Origin: Streptosporangium subroseum
Lineage (GTDB): Bacteria; Actinomycetota; Actinomycetes; Streptosporangiales; Streptosporangiaceae
NCBI RefSeq assembly: GCF_900188345.1
Contig: NZ_FZOD01000068.1
Coordinates: 1-51,469, forward strand
DNA length: 51,469 nt
Reading direction: 5' to 3'
The position numbers and the translations under genes are program-made. The notes beneath the pieces are model-generated. The model was not told the DNA's origin. It did not search any database and saw only the letters and a program-made list of their open reading frames with translations. Positions 1-8,009 of the stretch are shown here, piece by piece. The stretch's first letter is position 1. Every line of letters starts with the position of its first letter.

Positions 1-153
1 GGCTGGCACACCCGCCGGTTCTCCACCGGCGGTCACGGCGAGTGGAAGTTCAACATCAGCGCCCGCGGCGGCTTCGACGGCTTCCGCACCCACATCGGCG
101 AGGGCAACTCCCGCGACTTCGACTGGGGCAACTACTACGGCCACTCCTTCTGA
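1..153 (+). CDS. C-terminal end of an unrecognised protein (5' truncated by window)
   Basis: An open frame enters from the window edge and stops with TGA at 151-153, giving the last 50 residues of a protein. The segment is rich in Gly, aromatic residues, His and Arg, has no hydrophobic segment, and ends in G-N-Y-Y-G-H-S-F. This looks like the end of a beta-rich extracellular domain, but I do not recognise a family. A strong hairpin follows at 210-243, so this is the last gene of its transcription unit. Confidence 0.5.
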   Translation, partial: GWHTRRFSTGGHGEWKFNISARGGFDGFRTHIGEGNSRDFDWGNYYGHSF

Positions 154-209
154 ACCGTCCCGGCAACCAGCCTTCCGCCCCGATAAGGGGAAGCGGACAG
201 TAGGAAACC

Positions 210-243
210 AAGAGCGGGTACTCCCTCGGGAGCACCCGCTCTT
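210..243. terminator. Rho-independent-type hairpin after the first gene
   Basis: AAGAGCGGGT at 210-219 pairs with ACCCGCTCTT at 234-243, and the inner bases CTCCC/GGGAG extend the stem across one mismatch. It lies 57 nt after the stop at 153 and between two convergent genes, so it may act in both directions. Confidence 0.65.
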
Positions 244-431
244 CCTCTATGGAGGCCGGTCCGGCTGCGGCGCCACCCGGGACGCGATCAGCGGGGAAGA
301 CCCGGCGAAGGTCCCCCATGACGGCCTTCCCCTCGGGTCCGTGCGCACGCGCTCGGCCTGATCGAGCGCTCAGAGGCCGCCGCAGCGCGGCTGTCGACGG
401 GTGGAGTGTGCCGACCCCATGGTCTGCCCGA

Positions 432-2066
432 TCACCCCTTGTTCTTCAGGCCCCGGTAGCGACGGATGAGGGCGTTGGTGGAGGAGTCGTGGGTGAGCTC
501 CGGCTCGGCGTCGCTCTCCAGTTGCGGGGCGATCTGGCCGGCGAGCGCCTTGCCGAGTTCCACTCCCCACTGGTCGAAGGAGTCGACCCCCCAGATCGTC
601 CCCTGGACGAACACGCTGTGCTCGTAGAGCGCCACGAGGGCGCCGAGCACGTGCGGGGTGAGCCGCTCGGCGAGCAGCACGTTGGTGGGACGGTTACCCT
701 CCATGACCCGGTGCGGCACGACTTCCGGCGCGGTGCCCTCGGCCTGGATCTCCTCCCGCGTCTTGCCGAAGGCGAGAGCCTGCGCCTGCGCGAAGACGTT
801 GGCCATCAGCAGGTCGTGGTGGTCGCGCAGCGGGTTGAGGCTCACGCCGAATCCGATCAGATCGACCGGGATCAGCCGCGTGCCCTGGTGGATGAGCTGG
901 TAGAAGCTGTGCTGGCCGTTCGTGCCGGGCTCACCCCAGTAGACCGGTGCGGTGTCGTAGTCGACGGGGTCGCCGTCGCGGGTCACGTGCTTGCCGTTCG
1001 ACTCCATGGTGAGCTGCTGGAGATAGGCCGGGAACCGCTTCAGATACTGCTCGTACGGCATGACGCCGACGGTCTGCGCTCCGAAGAAGTTCACGTACCA
1101 GACGGTGAGCAGCCCCATCAGCACGGGCAGGTTCTCCGCGAGCGGGGCCGTGCGGAAGTGCTCGTCCATCTCGTGGAAGCCGGCCAGCATCTCGTGGAAG
1201 TGCTCCGGGCCGATCGCGACCATGGTGGACAGGCCGATGGCCGAGTCCATCGAGTAGCGCCCGCCCACCCAGTCCCAGAAGCCGAACATGTTGGCGGTGT
1301 CGATGCCGAACTCCGCGACACGTTCGGCGTTGGTGGACACCGCGGCGAAGTGCTGCGCGACCGCCTCGTCCGTACCCAGCTGGCCGATGACCCAGTCGCG
1401 CGCCGAGTGGGCGTTGGTGAGGGTCTCCTGCGTCCCGAAGGTCTTGGAGGAGACGATGAACAGCGTCTCGTCGGCGAACAGGTCCCGGGTCGCCTCCACG
1501 AAGTCGGTGGAGTCGACGTTCGACACGAACCGGAACGTCAGGTCGCGCTTGCTGTAGTGACGGAGCGCCTCGTAGGCCATGACCGGCCCGAGATCGGAAC
1601 CCCCGATGCCGATGTTGACGATGTTCTTGATCGGCTTGCCGGTGTGGCCCTTCCACTGGCCGGAGCGTACGCGCCTGGCGAAGTCGGCCATCCGGTCGAG
1701 AACCTCGTGGACCTCCGCGACGACGTCGGTCCCGTTGACGACGAGCGAGGCGCCCTTCGGCATCCGCAGCGCGACATGCAGCACCGACCTGTGCTCGGAG
1801 GTGTTGATCGGCTCGCCCCGGAACATCATGTCCCTGCGCTGCTCCACCTCGGAATCCCGGGCAAGCTCGACCAGCAGGCGCAGCGTCTCGTCCGTGACGC
1901 GGTTCTTCGAGTAGTCGAGATACAACCCGGCCGCCTCAGCGGTCATGCGCTCGCCACGCTCCGGATCCTCGGCGAACAGTTCGCGCAGGTGGCGACCGCC
2001 GATCTCGGCATGGTGCTGCTCAAGCGCCTTCCACGAGGCGCGCTCACGGAGCGGGATGGTCGGCAT
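432..2066 (-). CDS. pgi: Glucose-6-phosphate isomerase
   Basis: This 544-residue protein interconverts glucose 6-phosphate and fructose 6-phosphate in the cytoplasm. The length is normal for bacterial Pgi. Visible family motifs are the sugar-phosphate isomerase region with G-I-G-G-S-D-L-G-P, the F-V-S-N-V-D-S-T-D loop, the G-E-P-G-T-N-G-Q-H catalytic-glutamate loop, and the C-terminal signature G-T-I-W-G-V-D-S-F-D-Q-W-G-V-E. The ATG at 2066 is preceded by a good ribosome binding site (ACGGAGGAA), which fixes the start. The gene is monocistronic as far as can be seen: the next minus-strand gene ends 286 nt upstream and the gene to its 3' side is convergent. Identification is secure. Confidence 0.97.
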   Translation of the reverse strand: MPTIPLRERASWKALEQHHAEIGGRHLRELFAEDPERGERMTAEAAGLYLDYSKNRVTDETLRLLVELARDSEVEQRRDMMFRGEPINTSEHRSVLHVALRMPKGASLVVNGTDVVAEVHEVLDRMADFARRVRSGQWKGHTGKPIKNIVNIGIGGSDLGPVMAYEALRHYSKRDLTFRFVSNVDSTDFVEATRDLFADETLFIVSSKTFGTQETLTNAHSARDWVIGQLGTDEAVAQHFAAVSTNAERVAEFGIDTANMFGFWDWVGGRYSMDSAIGLSTMVAIGPEHFHEMLAGFHEMDEHFRTAPLAENLPVLMGLLTVWYVNFFGAQTVGVMPYEQYLKRFPAYLQQLTMESNGKHVTRDGDPVDYDTAPVYWGEPGTNGQHSFYQLIHQGTRLIPVDLIGFGVSLNPLRDHHDLLMANVFAQAQALAFGKTREEIQAEGTAPEVVPHRVMEGNRPTNVLLAERLTPHVLGALVALYEHSVFVQGTIWGVDSFDQWGVELGKALAGQIAPQLESDAEPELTHDSSTNALIRRYRGLKNKG

Positions 2067-2352
2067 CGGTAATTCCTCCGTTAGCTATCGGAAAGGCCTC
2101 AAAACGGGCCAGGCCCTGCGAGTGCACTGTGTCTTCTCTCCATGAGAGCGTATTCATGCGCCTCGCCCCGTGGACGCCACGCACCCCGAGTTCGGTGGAG
2201 TCGGGTCACACCGCGGTCTCCATCAGGCTCGGGACGGTTCACTTCGCGCGGTGCCGGGATCGCGGGTCATCGCGTCCGAGATGAATCACCGGCACTCGCG
2301 GTCACCGCCGCGCACCTCACCCATCCGTGCCGGGCACCGTGCCCGCTCGTGG

Positions 2353-3135
2353 TCAGGCGCCGAAGAACTCGGCCAACGCGGGTGCGAGGGCGTGCGGGGC
2401 CACATCGTGTGTCTGGCCGTCGAGCGTCCGGTGCTCCGCGGTGGGAAGCGCGTCCGCAGTGGCCCTCGCCGCCCGCTGAAGGCTCTGCGGGCTGGCGCCA
2501 CCGGCGAGGACCAGGGCCGGAACGGAGATCGTCGCCGTCAGATCACGCGGCACGCCGCCGCCGGCGAGCACCTCGTCGTCGTAGGCGAGCGTCGGGGCGA
2601 TCGCCTCCAGCATGGCCCAGCCCGGCTGTGCCCGGATGCCGGCGACCGCCTGGGCGGGTACGCCGACGTACGTCATGAAAAGTGCCACGGCGTCGCCCCT
2701 GTGCCCGGCGTCGAGCAGCTCGTGGAGCCGTCGGGTGTACTCCTTGATCCGGGTGTCGTCCTCGACCTCGGCCATGAACGGTGGCTCGTAGAGCGCCAGC
2801 TTGGTGATCCCGGGGCCGGCCGCCGCGGTCGCCAGGGCGAGGGCCGCACCGGAGGAGATGGCGTAGACGTGGGCCTCGCCACCGGCCTGCGCGATGAGGG
2901 CACGAAGGTCCTCGACCTCGCGGGCGACCGCGTACGGCGTGGTGTCCGAGCTCTCGCCCCGGCCGCGACGGTCGTAGGCGTAGACGGTGAAGGCGCTCTG
3001 CAGCAGCGCGGCGAGCGGCCGCATCGGCCCCGCGCCGCGGTAGCACATGGCACCGTCGACGAGGACGAGCGCCGGCCCGCTGCCGGTGCGCTCGTAGGCG
3101 ATCGTGGTGCCGTCCGCTGACGTGACTGCCGACAT
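2353..3135 (-). CDS. Alpha/beta-fold hydrolase
   Basis: A 260-residue alpha/beta hydrolase. The cap-less core starts with the substrate strand L-V-L-V-D-G (oxyanion region), continues with a Y-D-R-R-G-R-G-E-S strand/turn, and has an elbow A-I-S-S-G-A in place of the usual G-x-S-x-G, so the second Ser is the likely nucleophile. A C-terminal G-Q-T-H-D supplies the histidine. The substrate cannot be read from the sequence. The ATG at 3135 has GGGAG upstream. It is the third gene of an operon with the ArsR regulator and SRPBCC protein upstream (10 nt after the stop at 3146), so expression is probably under that ArsR. Confidence 0.88.
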   Translation of the reverse strand: MSAVTSADGTTIAYERTGSGPALVLVDGAMCYRGAGPMRPLAALLQSAFTVYAYDRRGRGESSDTTPYAVAREVEDLRALIAQAGGEAHVYAISSGAALALATAAAGPGITKLALYEPPFMAEVEDDTRIKEYTRRLHELLDAGHRGDAVALFMTYVGVPAQAVAGIRAQPGWAMLEAIAPTLAYDDEVLAGGGVPRDLTATISVPALVLAGGASPQSLQRAARATADALPTAEHRTLDGQTHDVAPHALAPALAEFFGA

Positions 3136-3145
3136 TCCGTGCTCC

Positions 3146-3610
3146 CTAATCGTGCCGGTGTTCTTGCCGGGCGTTCAGACCGGCCAGGTAGACGTCGAGG
3201 CGGTCGAGGCCGGTGGCGAAGCCTGCCCTCGCCTCGGCGCTGAGGTATGCGGCCGGCACGTTGGTCTGATGGGTGACCACCTCGGTGCGCCCGTCGCGCA
3301 GATCGACGAAGGTGATCGTGGTCCGCATGCCGCCTTCGACGCCGGGCTCGATCCACACCAGCAGCTCGGGACGGCGTATCTCGACGTAGACGGCCCGCAT
3401 CGTGTATGTGCTGCCGTCGGCATCGTTGACCATGGTGGTCTCGAAGACGCCACCGGGCCGCAGATCGATGGTGATGTTGCCGACCGGCGTGGTCGTCCCG
3501 GCCGGACCCCAGAAATGGGCGAGGTGTTCGGGCGTGGTCATGCAGTCGAACAGCAACTCGGGCGACGCCCGGTGCACACGCCGGTAGGTGAGCTCGCCGG
3601 TCTCGGTCAT
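3146..3610 (-). CDS. SRPBCC (AHSA1-type) domain protein
   Basis: A 154-residue single-domain protein of the START/Bet v1-like AHSA1 group: it has the early L-L-F-D-C-M-T-T-P-E-H-L-A-H-F-W-G-P stretch, the G-G-V-F-E-T strand and the G-x-x-T-T-I-T-F-V-D strands that line the ligand cavity. These proteins bind hydrophobic ligands, and in actinobacteria they are very often encoded beside an ArsR regulator, as here. I chose the ATG at 3610, which overlaps the ArsR stop (TGATG), over the GTG one codon upstream. GAGGGG in the end of arsR serves as ribosome binding site. The ligand is unknown. Confidence 0.88.
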   Translation of the reverse strand: MTETGELTYRRVHRASPELLFDCMTTPEHLAHFWGPAGTTTPVGNITIDLRPGGVFETTMVNDADGSTYTMRAVYVEIRRPELLVWIEPGVEGGMRTTITFVDLRDGRTEVVTHQTNVPAAYLSAEARAGFATGLDRLDVYLAGLNARQEHRHD

Positions 3611-3966
3611 CACGTCGTCCCCTCATCCCGGCGCTGCCCGGCTTGCAGGGCGGCCAGGTGCTCGTCGAGGCGGTCATGGCGGTCGGCCCAGACCTGCCGG
3701 TGCCGAACGATCCAGCCGGCTGCCTGGTCGAGGTGCTCCGCGTCCAGGACGCAGGGCCGTGACTGCGCGGTCCGGGTCCGCGTGATCAGGCGGGCACGCT
3801 CAAGCACCTTCAGGTGTTTGGAGACCGCCTGCTGCGTCATCGCGAACGGCTCGGCGAGCTGGTTCACCGTCGCGTCACCACGAGCCAGTCGCTCCAGGAT
3901 CGCGCGCCTGGTGGGGTCGGCCAGCGCCGAGAACACCAGGCTCAACTCGTCTTCAACGACTGCCAT
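3610..3966 (-). CDS. ArsR-family winged-helix repressor
   Basis: A 118-residue winged-helix protein. The segment S-A-L-A-D-P-T-R-R-A-I-L-E-R-L is the classic ArsR helix 1-2, followed by T-V-N-Q-L-A and the recognition helix region M-T-Q-Q-A-V-S-K-H-L-K-V-L. No cysteine cluster for metals is visible, in keeping with the subgroup that partners SRPBCC proteins rather than metal sensors. It is first in the operon with the SRPBCC protein and hydrolase. The predicted -10 element lies only a few bases before the ATG, so the mRNA is probably leaderless, and inverted repeats over the promoter suggest autoregulation. Confidence 0.93.
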   Translation of the reverse strand: MAVVEDELSLVFSALADPTRRAILERLARGDATVNQLAEPFAMTQQAVSKHLKVLERARLITRTRTAQSRPCVLDAEHLDQAAGWIVRHRQVWADRHDRLDEHLAALQAGQRRDEGTT

Positions 3967-3972
3967 GCCCCG

Positions 3973-4019
3973 ACCCTACTTACAACCACAAGCTTGCACA
4001 ACCTATTGGTTGTATAAGA
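3973..4019 (-). promoter_or_regulatory. Promoter and operator repeats of the first ArsR operon
   Basis: Reading the minus strand, TTGTGC (4001-3996) and TAGGGT (3978-3973) are separated by 17 bp and end about 7 bp from the ATG, which predicts a leaderless transcript. The same stretch carries ACAACC (3998-4003) facing GGTTGT (4008-4013), and a longer pair CTTACAACCA (3979-3988) / TGGTTGTA (4007-4014). Both half-site pairs cover the promoter, as expected for an ArsR repressor site. Functional assignment is inference. Confidence 0.5.
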
Positions 4020-4203
4020 CGCGCCGACCAGGGCCTCAACAGCGCACGGCGTCGACTCCTTCATCAACCGGCACTTGATGGAAGGCGAGACCAAGGGCAA
4101 CGGCACGACCAAGAACCGGGCCTACTGGGCAAGGCGCGGTTTCGACGCCGAGTCCCCCGGCGTCTGCAACACCTTCAGGGCCCCGGCCTCCAAGGTGGCC
4201 TGA
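4018..4203 (+). pseudogene. C-terminal remnant of an unidentified protein
   Basis: Between the divergent arsR and the convergent SRPBCC gene, a plus-strand frame reads as coherent protein for about 50 residues (for example N-G-T-T-K-N-R-A-Y-W-A and C-N-T-F-R-A-P-A-S-K-V-A) before TGA at 4201. It has no usable start or ribosome binding site; the frame is closed by TAA at 4015. It looks like the 3' stump of a deleted gene, probably of a secreted or carbohydrate-active protein, but I cannot name the family. Confidence 0.3.
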
Positions 4204-4344
4204 CCCTTCTCCATGAAGGGCTCAACTGGTCGGCAGCGGGGTGGCGGGCGGCCGTACCAAGGGACGGGCCCGTCCTGTCGGGGCAGGTTTCGGTCACGGT
4301 GGCGGGAAAGCCTGGCCGAGGGGCGGGCCCGTAGAGGAAACGGC

Positions 4345-4869
4345 CTATCGCCACCCCCCGGGCTGGGAACGCGGCGCCTCGGCCGCGGCGGTGAAGCGGG
4401 CGAGAACGGTGGTCCAGCCCGTGCCGTAGCCGCCGCCGGTGTAGCCGCCGGGCAGGGCGCAGTCCTCGGACAGCTGGGCCTCGCTGAGCGACTCCCAGCC
4501 TCGGTGTTCCACGGCGACCCTGGTCAGCGCCGGGCCGAGGGCGGTGAAGGCCAGCTCCACCTCCGTCGGTACGGGCGTGGAGGTCCAGGTCATGGTGAGG
4601 CGGTGGGGCGGCTGCCAGACGAGCAGCGTGCCCCACTCGACCACGGTGCCGTCCTGCCAGGTCTCGTAGACGCGGCCGCCGGCCCGCTGCTCGACGGTGA
4701 CGTCGCGCACCCGGTCCTGCCCGGCGGAGAACGGCTGCACCGGCCACCACACGCCGATCGAGCGGACGAAAACCTCGAAGGTGTGGTCGACGTCGCTGCG
4801 CACGAGGGTGGTCTGGCGGACCGGTGGCCGCCGCAGCGGAGTGACCGGTGGTCGGCTATGGGTGGTCAT
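4345..4869 (-). CDS. SRPBCC (AHSA1-type) domain protein
   Basis: A 174-residue SRPBCC protein, with the strand pattern T-T-L-V-R-S-D-V-D-H-T-F-E-V-F-V, a tryptophan pair (V-W-W-P), G-G-R-V-Y-E-T-W-Q-D-G and the long C-terminal helix W-T-T-V-L-A-R-F-T-A-A. The ATG at 4869 was preferred to longer in-frame starts because GAGGAGG lies just upstream and the domain begins shortly after. It is the last gene of a VOC-ArsR-SRPBCC operon (26 nt after the ArsR stop). It is a distant paralogue of the SRPBCC protein at 3146-3610; the C-terminal 10-15 residues look unstructured. The ligand is unknown. Confidence 0.85.
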   Translation of the reverse strand: MTTHSRPPVTPLRRPPVRQTTLVRSDVDHTFEVFVRSIGVWWPVQPFSAGQDRVRDVTVEQRAGGRVYETWQDGTVVEWGTLLVWQPPHRLTMTWTSTPVPTEVELAFTALGPALTRVAVEHRGWESLSEAQLSEDCALPGGYTGGGYGTGWTTVLARFTAAAEAPRSQPGGWR

Positions 4870-4895
4870 GGGCCGGCCTCCTCGGCGGGCGCCGG

Positions 4896-5249
4896 TCAGC
4901 CGGCACGGCCGACCTCCTCGGTGGTGTCGCGGAGGCCGCGATCGGCCTCGACCAGCCGGCGGGCGGTGTCCAGGGCATCGGCCCACATCTCGTCGAGCGA
5001 CGCCCGCAGCTCGGCCAGGCCTTCCGGCCGGGCCCGGTACAGCCGCCGGGTGCCGTCGCGGCGTTCGGTGAGCAGTCCCGCGTTCTTCAACACGGTCACG
5101 TGCTGGCTGATCGCCGTACGGCTGACCTCGAACGCCGCGGCGATCTCCCCTGCTGCCAGCTCGTCATGGGCGACGAGCCGCAGGATGGCACGACGGCGCG
5201 GCTCGGCGAGTGCGTGCAGCGCCTCGTCGGTCGCGTCCCGTTCGATCAT
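4896..5249 (-). CDS. ArsR-family winged-helix repressor
   Basis: A 117-residue ArsR protein: H-A-L-A-E-P-R-R-R-A-I-L-R-L-V, then L-A-A-G-E-I-A and the recognition helix S-R-T-A-I-S-Q-H-V-T-V-L-K, followed by the beta wing R-R-D-G-T-R-R-L-Y-R. There are no metal-binding cysteines. The start at 5249 overlaps the stop of the upstream VOC gene as ATGA, which favours it over the ATG two codons earlier. It lies between a VOC protein and an SRPBCC protein in one operon and probably represses it through the palindrome at 5635-5646. Confidence 0.92.
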   Translation of the reverse strand: MIERDATDEALHALAEPRRRAILRLVAHDELAAGEIAAAFEVSRTAISQHVTVLKNAGLLTERRDGTRRLYRARPEGLAELRASLDEMWADALDTARRLVEADRGLRDTTEEVGRAG

Positions 5250-5602
5250 GCCCACAGACCGACCTGGTTTCCGTCCGGGTCGGTGAAGATCGCGAATCGG
5301 CCGAAGTCACCGGGCAGGTCCATCGGGGGCACCAGGCGCTTGCCGCCGAGCGCCTCGGCCCGGTCCAGGTAGGCGTCCAGGTCGTCGACCTTCACGTAGA
5401 TCTTCACCCCGGTGTCGCCGGGCTGCATCGACGGCCCGATGCCGCCGCCGATGGCGTGCTCGCCGGCCTCGGTCTCCACCAGGCCGTAGCCGCCCATTGC
5501 CGGGTCCGGGGCGATCTGCCAGTCGAACAGCTCGCCGTAGAACGTCTGCGCCCGCCGGTGATCCGGGCTGACCACCTCGAAGAATGCGATCGGCTGTCCC
5601 AT
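5246..5602 (-). CDS. VOC (glyoxalase/bleomycin-resistance fold) protein
   Basis: A 118-residue single VOC module pair: it opens with I-A-F-F-E-V-V-S-P-D-H-R-R-A-Q-T-F-Y-G-E-L-F-D-W (split helix typical of the fold) and closes with F-A-I-F-T-D-P-D-G-N-Q-V-G-L-W, where the D-P-D-G-N turn precedes the usual metal-ligand position. Such proteins bind small molecules or catalyse metal-dependent chemistry; the substrate is unknown. The ATG at 5602 has GGAGG 8 nt upstream and was preferred to an ATG six codons earlier. It is first in the operon with ArsR and SRPBCC genes. Confidence 0.87.
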   Translation of the reverse strand: MGQPIAFFEVVSPDHRRAQTFYGELFDWQIAPDPAMGGYGLVETEAGEHAIGGGIGPSMQPGDTGVKIYVKVDDLDAYLDRAEALGGKRLVPPMDLPGDFGRFAIFTDPDGNQVGLWA

Positions 5603-5634
5603 GGTCGTTCCTCCACTCAAGTCCGTCAGTAGTT

Positions 5635-5667
5635 GCTAACGTTAGCGATGACTTACGATTGCGTCAA
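5635..5667 (-). promoter_or_regulatory. Promoter with a palindromic operator over the -10 element (VOC-ArsR-SRPBCC operon)
   Basis: On the minus strand TTGACG (5667-5662) is followed after exactly 17 bp by TAACGT (5644-5639). The -10 element lies inside the perfect 12-bp palindrome GCTAACGTTAGC (5635-5646). The start codon is about 33 bp downstream. A repressor bound at this palindrome would block RNA polymerase, so this is the likely site of the ArsR at 4896-5249. Confidence 0.6.
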
Positions 5668-5847
5668 CGATGTCCGGCCGGGGCGGAAGGATCTCTGACG
5701 GATCAGGTGCGCGGAGCCGGAGGCGTACCGGCTCGCACTCGGCCCGGCCGCCGAGGCTGAGATCACGGAACGGCTCGGCCATGAGACGCGACACGGAGAA
5801 GGCCCAGCTCCAACCGCACCGGCGCAACGGGGAAGTACGATCAGCAG

Positions 5848-6384
5848 ATGTTCGAAAAGACCGAAACCGTACCTGGATGGCTTGCTCCGGAAGAACTGGA
5901 GTCGGTGCGGGAACGGATGCCGATCCTCTATGTCGACGCCGTACCCGTGCGGGTCGACGACACCGGCCTGGTGACCCGCGTTGGCCTGCTGCTGCGCATC
6001 GCCTCAGACGGGGCGGTCAGCCGGGCGCTGGTCTCCGGGCGGGTGCTCCACCACGAGCGTGTCCGCGACGCGCTGCTGCGCCATCTGGAGAAAGACCTCG
6101 GGCCCGTGGCGCTGCCCCACATCCCGGCCTCTCCGCAGCCGTTCACCGTCGCCGAGTATTTCCCGACACCGGGCGTCACGCCGTACCACGATCCACGCCA
6201 GCACGCCGTGTCCCTCGCCTACGTCGTCCCGGTCTCCGGCGACTGCCGCCCTCGCCAGGACGCTCTCGACCTCGTCTGGTTCACGCCGGAGGAGGCGGCC
6301 TCCCCGCTGGTGCAGCAGGAGATGCCCGGCGGACAGGGTGTTCTGTTGATGCAGGCCCTCGCGCACGTCGGGGTCCTCTCCTGA
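5848..6384 (+). CDS. NUDIX-hydrolase-like protein (DUF4916 type)
   Basis: A 178-residue protein that begins with W-L-A-P-E-E-L-E-S-V-R-E-R-M-P-I-L-Y-V-D-A-V-P-V-R and continues with a G-L-L-L-R strand, V-S-G-R-V-L-H-H-E, and a late aromatic segment L-V-W-F-T-P-E-E-A. The arrangement matches an actinobacterial group annotated as NUDIX family / DUF4916. The canonical NUDIX box G-x5-E-x7-R-E-x-x-E-E is not visible: the expected Glu residues are largely replaced, so pyrophosphohydrolase activity is doubtful. The ATG at 5848 fits the start of the conserved region. It stands alone and is divergent from the VOC operon across about 245 nt. Confidence 0.72.
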   Translation: MFEKTETVPGWLAPEELESVRERMPILYVDAVPVRVDDTGLVTRVGLLLRIASDGAVSRALVSGRVLHHERVRDALLRHLEKDLGPVALPHIPASPQPFTVAEYFPTPGVTPYHDPRQHAVSLAYVVPVSGDCRPRQDALDLVWFTPEEAASPLVQQEMPGGQGVLLMQALAHVGVLS

Positions 6385-6952
6385 ACGGATAGGGTCCGCG
6401 CCCCGGTCCACGTGACAGGGGGGCGCGCCCCCGGGCTTGAGCGCGCCCGGGTGCGTTCGACGGTGCCTCTGCCGCCGCCCGACGCGCCCCTCGGCTTGAG
6501 CGCGCCCGCCGTTCGTCCACCCCTCCGGTGAGGTGACGGCCGCCCGCACAGCGACGGCCTGTCCCGGCGATGGCGACGGGCTCACGCCCCGCGTTCGCCC
6601 CTCGGCGATCCGCCCGCGCGATCGAGGCCGAGGCGACTCTGATCGACGACGCCGTGGCCGCGGTCCCCGGCGTGCCTACCGTCGAGGAAGCCGTGGGGAT
6701 CGTCATCGCCCCGGAAGCGCTCGTTGGCCGCCTCTCCCCCGGCATGCTCCCCCGGTTTCACACCGGGCTTCCCGCCCTCCAACGCCGGGCTTCCCGCCGG
6801 TCGACGCCACGCCATCGCCCGCCGACGCCACGCCATCGCCGGTGGATGCCGGACCAGAAGCGAACGGATAGGGATCGGATGTCAGCCGCGAATACCTTGT
6901 GGTTATTCGAAAAACGCGCAGGTCAGCGCCAAGAAGACATGAGGTAAAGGCC
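6385..6952. other. Gene-poor stretch with a duplicated 27-bp GC-rich element
   Basis: I see no convincing gene here: the open frames on both strands lack family resemblance and ribosome binding sites. The notable content is a direct repeat, 6423-6449 and 6481-6508, sharing the core GGCTTGAGCGCGCCCG, and a short Pro/Arg-coding low-complexity tract near 6800-6850. The last 60 bases are richer in A/T and probably hold the promoter of the small secreted peptide that follows. Confidence 0.4.
6423..6508 (+). repeat. Two direct copies of a ~27-bp element
   Basis: Copy 1 (6423-6449) and copy 2 (6481-6508) share GGCTTGAGCGCGCCCG exactly, and most flanking bases also match. They begin about 40 nt after the NUDIX-like gene. 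Each copy contains the palindromic GCGCGC core, so a transcript could fold here, but no clean terminator is apparent. Confidence 0.5.
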
Positions 6953-7150
6953 ATGAACAGCACCCTCCGCTCCCTCGTCATCCGCCTCGCTTTCGCCGCC
7001 CTGATTCCCGTCGGCGCCATCGGCGCCGGCAGCGTCTTCGCCACCTCCGCGACCGCGGACACCGTCGTACCGGTCACCAGCCCGACCCCGACCCCCACCC
7101 CGACCCCCACCACCGGTGGCGGCGGCACCGACAACACCCCCTGGGGCTGA
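6953..7150 (+). CDS. Small secreted peptide with Thr-Pro repeat tail
   Basis: A 65-residue peptide starting at an ATG with GAGG 9 nt upstream. Residues 1-35 are a Sec signal peptide: an Arg-containing N-region, a hydrophobic core (L-V-I-R-L-A-F-A-A-L-I-P-V-G-A-I) and a cleavage site near A-T-A-D. The mature part would be about 30 residues: V-V-P-V-T, a (T-P) repeat tract, a Gly run and the end G-T-D-N-T-P-W-G. I do not recognise it. It lies 1.75 kb upstream of the Fxs precursor and is separated from it by a gene remnant, so a link to that system is not supported by spacing. Confidence 0.6.
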   Translation: MNSTLRSLVIRLAFAALIPVGAIGAGSVFATSATADTVVPVTSPTPTPTPTPTTGGGGTDNTPWG

Positions 7151-7612
7151 AATCCCGCCTGCGGGCGCGGCCGGGACGATGACACCTCCGGCCATTCGAG
7201 CAGGAGTGCTCAGGGACCGGGTCCGACGATCCTCCCGGGCACGCATGAGGTCACCGAGAAGAACCCCTTCACCGCACACCCCCGATCTCCGGCATGAGGG
7301 GTTTCCCGCTCCGTCCCGCGCCGGATGTCAACCGCACCCCGTACACGGCGGTGCCTCCGGAGCCATCGCGAGCAACCTCGTACGCTCCAGGAGTTCCCGG
7401 CTCATCGCGACAGTTCCCCGGCCATCCGCCGATCGGCGCCATCGACTGCTTTCGACTGCCGCACCAGCGCCGACGTGACACCGGGGGAGCCGCGAAAGAC
7501 CGGGTGAGGCCGGCCGGAAGCGGCGGCGAGCAACCTGGCCGTTCCGCCGGGGAAATGCCGCATCCAGCGTGACGCGCAACCCCGTCGTGGCCCTGTCCAC
7601 CCCGTACTCTCC
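7151..7612. other. Intergenic stretch, nothing recognised
   Basis: Open frames in this stretch are short, Arg/Pro-rich and overlap each other on both strands, as expected from random high-GC sequence. I see no RNA gene, clean hairpin or repeat. Confidence 0.4.
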
Positions 7613-7879
7613 GTGGACGAACGCTGGCGCTTGTTCGCCGCGGTGTACGGGGACGCCTACCGGAACCTGCGCGACCTCACCTATGCTCCCGGCCAGGTCA
7701 CTCCGAGAACCGCGGCGCAGTTGACCGCCGCCATGAAAGGCATTGAGCGTGTCTGGGTGGTCACCGGCGGCAGAAAGCACCAGAACAGCGCCTTCGTGGA
7801 GGACGACGAGCGCTATCTGGCCCTCATGGGCGACCGCGATTTCACCCTGAAGTCCACCGATGACTTCGGATATTCATGA
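7613..7879 (+). pseudogene. C-terminal fragment of an unidentified protein
   Basis: An 88-codon frame opens at a GTG without ribosome binding site and reads as well-formed protein (W-R-L-F-A-A-V-Y-G-D, G-I-E-R-V-W-V-V-T-G-G-R, D-R-D-F-T-L-K-S-T-D-D-F-G). The segment resembles the extracytoplasmic C-terminal end of large integral-membrane glycosyltransferase-type proteins, where a strand R-V-W-V-V precedes a final F-G-Y. That is a weak resemblance. Sequence 5' of the GTG does not continue the protein, so it is probably a stump left by a deletion. Confidence 0.35.
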
Positions 7880-8009
7880 ATCGGTCTCTACGTCCGCACG
7901 CCGACCGGCGACGGGAAGAAATCATCGAACTAGCGGGATGGGGCCGGTGAGCTGCTTCGACTCCGAATCGCTCACCAAAATATACGGCGACCGCGCAACC
8001 CGGGAATAT

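Noticed and set aside
249..2072. Long plus-strand frame of 607 codons
   Set aside because: It is the complement of pgi; the minus strand has all isomerase motifs and a good ribosome binding site.
6570..6947. Possible 125-codon protein on the plus strand
   Set aside because: The first ~45 residues look plausible, but the rest is Arg/Pro/His low-complexity sequence with no ribosome binding site or known motif.
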